Positions 7,113-12,632 of a stretch of DNA of 12,632 bases are shown piece by piece (position 1 is the first letter of the stretch; every line of letters starts with the position of its first letter). The position numbers and the translations under genes were made by a program. The notes under the pieces were generated by a model. That model was not told the DNA's origin. It made no database searches and worked only from the letters and a program-made list of their open reading frames with translations. Source of the stretch: Lentisphaeria bacterium (GTDB lineage: Bacteria; Verrucomicrobiota; Lentisphaeria; Oligosphaerales; Lenti-02); the NCBI GenBank assembly GCA_023145395.1, contig JAGLDW010000143.1, positions 1 through 12,632 on the forward strand. The letters run 5' to 3'.

Positions 7113-7149
7113 ATCCCGACCGATCCACACGTCTTCGCGACATCGGGAT
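7113..7149. repeat. Inverted repeat between convergent genes
   Basis: ATCCCGA (7113-7119) and TCGGGAT (7143-7149) are perfect 7-bp inverted copies around a 23-nt loop, starting 4 bp after the amidohydrolase stop. No T-run follows on the plus strand, so it is not a classical intrinsic terminator. It may still form a 3'-end structure for the plus transcript. The palindrome GTACGTAC lies at 7174-7181. The remainder to 7255 shows no gene. Confidence 0.35.
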
Positions 7150-7255
7150 AGACGCTGCCTATGGATTTGGGACGTACGTACAAAACCATGTGCAATTCTT
7201 ACTTGCGTGGCGATTTCTTCTAACGGCTTATTCGCCTTTCGGTTCGCCTGGTCGG

Positions 7256-9592
7256 CTACCGACTGGATTTGGACGCGGACCGGCGTTCCTCTGCGGAAAG
7301 TGGCTTTGCCAGTTCCAGAGGGGGCACGACACGGCTGAACAGGCTCCCCCAATCCGAGGGGGTGAAGCTGGCATACGGGTGCTCCAGGGAAACTTGCCCC
7401 TTGGCCAGGCGCATGGTGAACAGATCGTCGATCGCCAGCGCCACTCGGATTGTCTGGGGTACCACCACCTGACCCGCAGGGGTGTCTTGACTCCAGAACA
7501 GCCAGCTTCCACTCTCCCAGCTGAACAGGCGTTCGAGGGGGAACCGATATGGTTTTCCGCCCGCCACCGCGGCCTTTTCCGAGTTGGCCAGTGTCGCTGC
7601 CCGTGCCTGACGTGTCTTGAGCCGTGCCGCATGGTCTGCGTACTTGCCTGCCATCCGGTCCTCGATGCTCTTCAGGAAGCGCGTGTAGCCCATCTCCCGA
7701 GCCCCTTTTGGGGAGTCGATGAACCGGACCTTCCGGCGCGACATGGCGATGGGCTTTCCCGTCTTGCTGTCGTAGTAGGCATACCAGCCCCACTTTGTGC
7801 GCTCTTCGTCGAGGTACGTCCGGTTCGCCCACATCCAGGCCACCCACTTTCGCACGGGCTCGAGATAGCGCGCGTCGCCCGTCAGACGCCAGGCCAGGAC
7901 CAGCTTGGAGGCGGGGGAACGCATGCCCTCGGACAACGACACGGCGGCAGGCTCGAAGTGACGCGCCTGGACGGGTGCGTTGTGCTCGTCGTATTGCTGC
8001 GCCCAGCCCTTGGCGCCCTGATCGACGAAGGCGCTGACTAGCCAGTCCGCAGCCTTCAGGAAACTGGCAAGGTACCGGGGATCGCCTGTCCGGCGGTAGG
8101 TCAACAGCATGACCTGCATCTGATCGGCCGTGGTGTCGTCGTTGATCTCGCCGCCCCGCAGGTACTCGCTTCGGGCATTCTGTCCGCATTGGTGCTTGAG
8201 GTTGTAGTGGTGCGACCAGGAGCCGTTGGGGTTCTGGGCCTTGAGGATGAAATTGGCGCCCTTCTCGCCCGCCCGCAGGTACTGCTTGTCGCCGGTCAAC
8301 CGGTGCATCAGCAGCATGAGCATCGTCGGATAGGCTTGGGCGTGGTCCTCCAGAGGCACGCGGCCCCCACTGCCCACAGGGACAAGGCGGCCTTTCGACG
8401 GATCATAGGTCGCGTTGTACGGCCACCACCCATCCGGATGCTGCAAACCGATGTAGGCCTGCGCCGTTTTGCGTGCGGACTCCAGATACTGTTCGTCGCC
8501 GAGTCCTTCATAGGCGGCAAGAAGCAGACCCGCCGCGTAGGCGCTGATCTGGTCCTTGGAGCTGGCGAAATAGCAGCTGCTGTATGGCATGACGACTTTT
8601 GTGGACAGAAAGCACTGCTCGCTGGGCCAAGCGACGCTGTAGGCCCAACCCCCATGCTGCTGCGTGGCCATCACCATGCGAAGATGAGTGCGGATCATGG
8701 ATTCCAGCGGTGCGCCAACCGGGCTTCCCGCCAGCAGTGTCGCAGGCACTGGCTTCACAATCTTGCGCGCCATGGGAGGGAGGTTCTTGGGCGGCTCGCG
8801 CCCGGCCTCCGGCGCCGTGCCTGGATCTCGCGCGTCGATGATAAGATCATCCAGATCCCCCACGAATCCCGCAGCGTTCAGCGTCTTGAGCTTCGGCGGG
8901 GTTCCGACCAACAGGCAATGCGGCGCCGCACCCTCGAACGCAACCGATGCCGACACCAGCTGATCATCAACCCCAAGCCATGCCTTCTTTGCAGCGCGGT
9001 TCCAGCCGAATCGCACGTGATGCCACTGCGGGGCACCCTTCTCGGACAACGGGATTCGCGCGGCAATGCGGTCGGGCTCGGCAATGTCCAGTCCTGTCGA
9101 GAAGAACATGTCTCGTCCATTCTTTCCCATCCGATAGACGGCTAGAACGAGAGAGTTGTCGGGTTGTTGCAAGACGCACAGCGCCGTGCCCTGGCGTTCT
9201 CCCTTTCCTCCAAAGGGCTCGGCCGTGTGCGGCACGAGCGCCAACAGCCACGTGGTGCGTTTTTCGTCATTCGCCATGTTTTTCCAGCGAAACCACGCAC
9301 CGACAGTTCCCGCAGCCACCGGGAGATTGGTGCCAGGCACGATGATGGCGGCAGGCACCCCGGGTTTGCGGCCCTGAAAGCGCAGGACCTGACCCCGTCG
9401 CCCAACCCCGGAGACCAAGTCCACATTTCCCCCTGCCACAAATGGATTTACGGCACCTTCGCAACCATGAATTCCCTCTTCGAATGGCGCCACGAAGCGC
9501 ACATGGGCAGGAAGCGGCACCCGCGCGCAGCCCACCAACAGGAGGGCCGCCAGCAGAATAATAACATGTGGAGTCGAACTGTGTTTTGTCAT
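7256..9592 (-). CDS. Lipoprotein with LamG-like domain and PL10-like alpha/alpha toroid
   Basis: This 778-residue protein begins with a lipoprotein signal: a hydrophobic stretch at 10-20, then lipobox L19-V20-G21-C22. Residues ~32-255 look like a LamG/concanavalin-type beta-sandwich (GTVGAWFRW at 95-103, HHVRFGW at 191-197, GFVGDLDDLIIDA at 242-254). Residues ~295-645 are an alpha-helical toroid with four repeats of the form GDxxYLxxA, at ~365, 434, 503 and 572. Within it, GWAQQYD...FEPAAVS (529-552) and WGWYAYYD...GKP followed by AREMGY (601-635) resemble PL10 pectate lyases (Pec_lyase), including a late Arg before GY. The C-terminal ~100 residues are unassigned. AGGA 6 nt before the ATG at 9592 favours this start over the ATG at 9616. 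It probably acts on or binds polysaccharide at the cell envelope; lyase activity is inferred. Confidence 0.82.
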   Translation of the reverse strand: MTKHSSTPHVIILLAALLLVGCARVPLPAHVRFVAPFEEGIHGCEGAVNPFVAGGNVDLVSGVGRRGQVLRFQGRKPGVPAAIIVPGTNLPVAAGTVGAWFRWKNMANDEKRTTWLLALVPHTAEPFGGKGERQGTALCVLQQPDNSLVLAVYRMGKNGRDMFFSTGLDIAEPDRIAARIPLSEKGAPQWHHVRFGWNRAAKKAWLGVDDQLVSASVAFEGAAPHCLLVGTPPKLKTLNAAGFVGDLDDLIIDARDPGTAPEAGREPPKNLPPMARKIVKPVPATLLAGSPVGAPLESMIRTHLRMVMATQQHGGWAYSVAWPSEQCFLSTKVVMPYSSCYFASSKDQISAYAAGLLLAAYEGLGDEQYLESARKTAQAYIGLQHPDGWWPYNATYDPSKGRLVPVGSGGRVPLEDHAQAYPTMLMLLMHRLTGDKQYLRAGEKGANFILKAQNPNGSWSHHYNLKHQCGQNARSEYLRGGEINDDTTADQMQVMLLTYRRTGDPRYLASFLKAADWLVSAFVDQGAKGWAQQYDEHNAPVQARHFEPAAVSLSEGMRSPASKLVLAWRLTGDARYLEPVRKWVAWMWANRTYLDEERTKWGWYAYYDSKTGKPIAMSRRKVRFIDSPKGAREMGYTRFLKSIEDRMAGKYADHAARLKTRQARAATLANSEKAAVAGGKPYRFPLERLFSWESGSWLFWSQDTPAGQVVVPQTIRVALAIDDLFTMRLAKGQVSLEHPYASFTPSDWGSLFSRVVPPLELAKPLSAEERRSASKSSR

Positions 9593-9711
9593 TTTGAGTC
9601 CTATATGTGCATCCATGGTTCTTTTTCGTCTCCTGTCTTCCGCTTATGTTTTTGCAGAGTGGCTCGGGACCTCCGAGACCGAGGGTGAACATCGTGTGCT
9701 CACTCGCGGTC

Positions 9712-9723
9712 CGGGACGTCCCG
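9712..9723. promoter_or_regulatory. Perfect 12-bp palindrome CGGGACGTCCCG, possible operator
   Basis: This dyad lies about 120 bp upstream of the lipoprotein start codon. The half-site CGGGAC recurs at 9733-9738, 21 bp (about two helical turns) away, and again at 9665-9670. Such spacing suits a DNA-binding dimer, but the sequence is GC-rich and no regulator is encoded nearby, so this is suggestive only. Confidence 0.25.
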
Positions 9724-9784
9724 CACCACTTTCGGGACATGATTTGCGCAGTTCGCAACTCGCGCCAGCGGCGACCACCGTTTC

Positions 9785-9824
9785 CGGGCACGGAGAGCTG
9801 GGTGCCTCGCCCAGCGCGTGCCCG
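9785..9824. repeat. Long two-part hairpin
   Basis: The outer stem CGGGCACG (9785-9792) pairs with CGTGCCCG (9817-9824). The inner stem GCTGGG (9797-9802) pairs with CCCAGC (9810-9815), leaving a 7-nt loop and a GAGA bulge. TTT at 9781-9783 and AAA at 9825-9827 would extend it past one mismatch. On the minus strand no T-run follows, so it is more likely an mRNA structure or attenuating element than a terminator. Confidence 0.55.
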
Positions 9825-9842
9825 AAAACAATAAAGTGGGGT

Positions 9843-9864
9843 CCGGGGAGTCACGACTCCCCGG
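9843..9864 (-). terminator. Perfect 10-bp stem, likely terminator of the beta-helix gene
   Basis: CCGGGGAGTC and GACTCCCCGG form a perfect inverted repeat around AC, 34 bp past the TAA of the minus-strand gene. Reading that strand, a T-rich stretch (ACTTTATTGTTTT) follows about 6 nt after the stem. The T-tract is interrupted and slightly distant, so termination may be partial or factor-assisted. Confidence 0.42.
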
Positions 9865-9897
9865 CGGGGGTCACGGGGGCAGAGCCACTGTGGCGGT

Positions 9898-12429
9898 TTA
9901 CGGCGAATACCTCAGTTCGTCTAGGTAAATGTAGGAGTGCCACTTGTGGTTGATGAAGCCAAAGCTGCCCGCTGCGGGCTGCGCGGGCATGGTGAAGGTG
10001 CAGTCTGGCTCTCCAGTGGGTTGTTTCTTCCGCAGGTAGACGCACACTTCACCTCCAGGATCCGGCACGGCAACAGTCAAATCCAGTGGTTCGTCCTTCC
10101 GCAGTATCGCGGGCGAGTCGGGGCCGGGGATCTGCCCGATGCCAAGTCGCGTCCGCGCCCCGCGTTTCCCGTCGGGCGTGGCCGGTTCCTGGTGCTCGAA
10201 AACCAGTTTGCCACTTTCCCACGTCAGCGAAAGATGTTCCTGCAGGTTGGCGATGTCGTTCTTGCCTGCAGTCTTGTCGGCGCCCTGAAAATAGAAGGCA
10301 AAACTCGCTTTGTGATACGCGAACTTTTTCTGCGACTCATTGAGCACGAATCTGACATGGTATATGCCGGGTCCGAACGACTGTTTGCTTAGGGCAAAGC
10401 CGCCGCCGCGCAGTTGAAGCCGGGCATCCGGATAGGGTGCGTTTTTCGCGGCGAAACCCACGCGGGTGGCGCGATGGAGCAGAGCAAGATCCTTGGGAGT
10501 TTTCGAGAAATCGGCGACAAATCCATCCTTCTGCACGACTACGGGTTGAGCGGGTTTCTCGGGTTCGGCGGGTTGTTGAGCGGGCTCGCCCTCCTGGCTG
10601 AGCAGAGCCGCGACGTGGCGATAGACACCACCCAGGCCCGCCGGCGTCCAGACATGGATGGCAATGTCGTTCGCGCCCTGGTCCTCCCATCGCAACAGCG
10701 CCTTGGGAATCTCCATGAGAAACGGGTCCTTCCAGCCGTTGTGCTCGCCAAGGAACTGACCGTTCAGGAATACACGGCAGTCGGAATCCACTCCACCGAA
10801 AAGCAGATGCGCCTGGTCGGCGATGAAGCGATGATCCTGGTCGAGGGTGAACGACGCAAAGTACCAGGCATGTCCATGGTACTGCCCGTGCTGGTCGTCC
10901 CAATGCTTGCCCAGCTGTATGCGCTTGAGCGTGTCGGCTGGCGGGCGTTTTGCGGATTCGAACCAGCCTTCTGTTTCGCCCTTCTCGTTATGGTCTTTGA
11001 TGAACAACGCGTCTGGATCGATCACGGTCACGTTGGTGATTTTCCGATTCAGACCCAGTTCGCGCGCGATGTTCGGGACTTGCGCGGCAAACTCACGCAG
11101 CTGCCGCTGACGCAACCGGGCCTTGAGACTGGTGGATTCCTCCCCAGGCGCCTTTTTCGGCTTTGTCGGAAGCTGGGGAGTGCGGAAGGTCACGATGTTG
11201 TTGTGAGCGGAAACCTTGTCCAGTTTCATGCCCGGTCCTTTTCCTTCGGGACCGTCGTATTCGTTCAGCACGTTGTTGGCGACCAGGCCCCGCCCATCGG
11301 CGGAGAAGACGCTGAGGGACCAGTCGGAGACGGAGCTGATGCCCGAGGTGGGGACGTGCTTGTTGATGGTGTTGCCGACGACGACGGGATTGTTGCCACC
11401 GCGCACGGTGCTGTTCATGGCCGACGACCAGCCACCCACCCCAAGCCCTCCGCCACGCGTGGTGCAGTCGATGATCTCCACGTCGTCCGCATTGTACACA
11501 TGGATGGACTTGGCTTCGCAGTGATACATTCTCGTGCCGCTGGTGGAGATCGCGATGGAGCCGAATGTCCCCACGCAGTTGATCAGGGTCGAGCCGCCAC
11601 CGTCGCAACCCTCGATATCGATGAAACCGTACGGTCTCCAGTTCACTGCGGATCCCTTGCAGTTGATGTAGGTGGCGCGTCCGGCCTTCTCGTGGCAGGT
11701 CGTGTAGGCCCAGCGGAAACAGTCGATCGCCTCGCAGTCGATGATCAGGTTGTCGTGACCGCGGAAGTAGAATCCGTCGCCCGACCACTGGTCCCATTTC
11801 CCCTGATAGAAGTCCGCATTGAACTTCAAGTCGATATATCCACAGTTTCGGGCCTTGCAGTTGCGGACGATGTTGTTGTCCGAGTAGCACATGAAGGCGA
11901 TTCCCGGCACGTCGTAGGCGGTGCAGTCCTCCACGACACATCCTCCGAGAAGAAGGAACGCCCCATCCGATTTGCCGAGATCTTTGAACTGCGGCCAGTG
12001 CGCGTATTTGTTGGCGTCCACGGTCACGCCGATCACCCGGGCCCGGCGCCCGACGTGAAGCAACTTCCCCTTCGACGGCAGGCGTTTGAGGATCGAATTG
12101 GGCTGCGCCTTCAGCACGTGCCCCTCCGGTATCTTCACCCCCGTTGTCATTCCGTACACGAGCGGCTTGTCCGGGTCGGCGCTCCCCGGGATCAGCAGCG
12201 CCACATTCTCGGCAAGCGCCTGGTTGAACTGCTCCCTGTAGTCGATGCTCCCGTCCAGCACCGGGTTGTCCGGCAGATACGCGAGGACGCTGACCCAGTC
12301 GGCGGCGGAGGCCGTGACCGCGAGCAAAGCGGCGCTCAGCATGCCAAGCGCGATCCAGACGCGAATGATGCCACCGCCCCCCAGGCCGGAGCTATGGTTC
12401 GATGTCACCAGTCGTCTCTCAGCACGCAT
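9898..12429 (-). CDS. Secreted right-handed beta-helix protein with GH2-like sugar-binding domain
   Basis: This 843-residue protein has a signal peptide: a long Arg-containing n-region, a hydrophobic core at ~22-38 and cleavage near TASAA (~39-43). The N-domain (VLIPG-like segment, KIPEGHVLKAQPNSILKR at ~99-116) and ~20 strand repeats to ~415, such as VVEDCTAY, NIVRNCKA, LIIDCEAI, EIIDCTTR and LVANNVLN, make a pectate-lyase-like parallel beta-helix. Many rungs carry Cys or Asn in the ladder positions. Residues ~505-610 (WYFASFTLD, HLLFGGVDSDCRVFLNGQFLG, NDIAIHVW) match the galactose-binding-like sugar-binding domain of GH2 enzymes. A Pro/Gln/Glu linker (~613-631) leads to a C-terminal beta-rich domain (~635-843). 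The ATG at 12429 has GGAG 7 nt upstream; a TTG two codons earlier has none. Likely a periplasmic or extracellular polysaccharide-active or binding protein; catalytic residues cannot be assigned. Confidence 0.85.
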   Translation of the reverse strand: MRAERRLVTSNHSSGLGGGGIIRVWIALGMLSAALLAVTASAADWVSVLAYLPDNPVLDGSIDYREQFNQALAENVALLIPGSADPDKPLVYGMTTGVKIPEGHVLKAQPNSILKRLPSKGKLLHVGRRARVIGVTVDANKYAHWPQFKDLGKSDGAFLLLGGCVVEDCTAYDVPGIAFMCYSDNNIVRNCKARNCGYIDLKFNADFYQGKWDQWSGDGFYFRGHDNLIIDCEAIDCFRWAYTTCHEKAGRATYINCKGSAVNWRPYGFIDIEGCDGGGSTLINCVGTFGSIAISTSGTRMYHCEAKSIHVYNADDVEIIDCTTRGGGLGVGGWSSAMNSTVRGGNNPVVVGNTINKHVPTSGISSVSDWSLSVFSADGRGLVANNVLNEYDGPEGKGPGMKLDKVSAHNNIVTFRTPQLPTKPKKAPGEESTSLKARLRQRQLREFAAQVPNIARELGLNRKITNVTVIDPDALFIKDHNEKGETEGWFESAKRPPADTLKRIQLGKHWDDQHGQYHGHAWYFASFTLDQDHRFIADQAHLLFGGVDSDCRVFLNGQFLGEHNGWKDPFLMEIPKALLRWEDQGANDIAIHVWTPAGLGGVYRHVAALLSQEGEPAQQPAEPEKPAQPVVVQKDGFVADFSKTPKDLALLHRATRVGFAAKNAPYPDARLQLRGGGFALSKQSFGPGIYHVRFVLNESQKKFAYHKASFAFYFQGADKTAGKNDIANLQEHLSLTWESGKLVFEHQEPATPDGKRGARTRLGIGQIPGPDSPAILRKDEPLDLTVAVPDPGGEVCVYLRKKQPTGEPDCTFTMPAQPAAGSFGFINHKWHSYIYLDELRYSP

Positions 12430-12511
12430 ACTCAAGCTCCATAGTGTGGTTGGCGAGGAATCTTCGACGACCGCATGCCGCCAGGCCCGGCGCGATCATG
12501 TCACGAGAAGG

Positions 12512-12541
12512 AGAATACCTCACAAGATCCACCCACGCCAA
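12512..12541 (-). promoter_or_regulatory. Weak sigma70-type promoter candidate for the beta-helix gene
   Basis: On the minus strand, TTGGCG (12541-12536) and TATTCT (12517-12512) are separated by 18 bp, each matching four of six consensus bases. It lies about 80 bp upstream of the ATG at 12429. In GC-rich DNA such matches arise by chance, so this is only a candidate. Confidence 0.2.
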
Positions 12542-12612
12542 TCGGTTTGGTTGCCTCCGGACACTCTGCGAACTCCGCAACGCGCTGTATGCGTCCCCCG
12601 GAAACGTGGGAC

Positions 12613-12632
12613 CGGCTCGTCAGAGCCTCGCC
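12613..12632 (-). repeat. Divergent copy of the intergenic palindromic repeat at the window edge
   Basis: On the minus strand the last 20 bases read GGCGAGGCTCTGACGAGCCG. This keeps the ends (GGCGA...GAGCCG) of the repeat at 6146 and 6196, while most of the middle differs. It still folds, with stem GGCTC/GAGCC around TGAC. It may continue beyond the window. It lies upstream of the beta-helix gene, in non-coding DNA, as the other two copies do. Confidence 0.5.

Larger units (their letters stand above)
9593..9897. other. 305-bp non-coding interval rich in inverted repeats
   Basis: No credible gene lies here on either strand. The interval separates two co-oriented minus-strand genes and holds at least five inverted repeats (9663-9677, 9712-9723, 9746-9765, 9785-9824, 9843-9864). 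CGGGAC occurs at 9665-9670, 9712-9717 and 9733-9738, with its inverse at 9718-9723. The 3' part relative to the minus genes probably serves as the terminator of the beta-helix gene. The rest should hold the promoter and leader of the lipoprotein gene, but I could not find a convincing -35/-10 pair. Confidence 0.6.

Noticed and set aside
7080..8189. A minus-strand frame overlapping the lipoprotein gene and running past its stop
   Set aside because: It is Arg/Gly/Pro-rich in a shifted phase of the same strand and has no family features; it looks out-of-frame rather than a true overlapping gene.
7190..9145. Two long plus-strand frames (7190-8041 and 8189-9145)
   Set aside because: Both lie opposite the lipoprotein gene, which has a signal peptide, domains and a ribosome site; these frames have none.
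9593..9616. Alternative start at 9616 for the lipoprotein
   Set aside because: It would place eight extra residues before a well-formed lipoprotein signal and lacks a good ribosome site, whereas AGGA is well placed before 9592.
12430..12435. TTG start at 12435 for the beta-helix protein
   Set aside because: GGAG would be directly against the TTG, too close; the ATG at 12429 has it at 7 nt.
10414..12444. A 676-codon open frame on the plus strand
   Set aside because: It is the antisense shadow of the beta-helix gene, with composition (Val/Gly/Arg-rich, no motifs) unlike a real protein and no ribosome site.

Overview
The window is GC-rich, roughly 60% by eye, and bacterial. It has tightly packed genes with Shine-Dalgarno sites and 4-8 bp start/stop overlaps. 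A futalosine-type menaquinone pathway, two large exported carbohydrate-active-type proteins (one a lipoprotein), and short intergenic palindromic repeats ending in GAGCCG together suggest a member of the PVC superphylum or a neighbouring lineage (Lentisphaerota, Kiritimatiellota, Planctomycetota, Hydrogenedentota). That placement is an inference from style, not proof.

Layout on the plus strand, left to right: (1) a possible 3' end of a gene (3-89); (2) a radical SAM protein of the spore-photoproduct-lyase/COG1533 type (278-1570); (3) five genes in the order mqnE-mqnA-mqnC-mqnD-mqnB (1638-6064), overlapping or almost touching, so almost certainly one operon; (4) a short non-coding gap with two copies of a 24-nt repeat exactly 50 bp apart (6146-6219); (5) a metal-dependent amidohydrolase of the amidohydrolase_2 type (6270-7109).

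The minus strand then takes over, convergent with the amidohydrolase. A lipoprotein combines an N-terminal LamG-like domain with an alpha/alpha-toroid that resembles PL10 pectate lyases (7256-9592). A 305-bp non-coding interval rich in inverted repeats follows. Upstream of it lies a secreted right-handed beta-helix protein with a GH2-type sugar-binding domain and a C-terminal beta-sandwich-like domain (9898-12429). A divergent copy of the intergenic repeat lies in the opposite orientation at the right edge.

The mqn block encodes every step from chorismate to 1,4-dihydroxy-6-naphthoate. MqnA makes 3-[(1-carboxyvinyl)oxy]benzoate, and MqnE joins it to SAM-derived 5'-deoxyadenosine to give aminodeoxyfutalosine. 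The MqnB/MTAN-type nucleosidase removes the base, MqnC cyclises the product and MqnD releases the naphthoate. No deaminase is present, so direct adenine release from aminodeoxyfutalosine is the simplest reading. The late genes (prenyltransferase, decarboxylase, methyltransferase) are not in the window. The minus-strand pair points to extracellular polysaccharide use. I see no clear defence system, phage, transposase, tRNA, rRNA or CRISPR array. The least ordinary items are the radical SAM protein beside the quinone operon, sequence deviations in MqnC and MqnE, the domain architectures of the two exported proteins, and the structured repeats.
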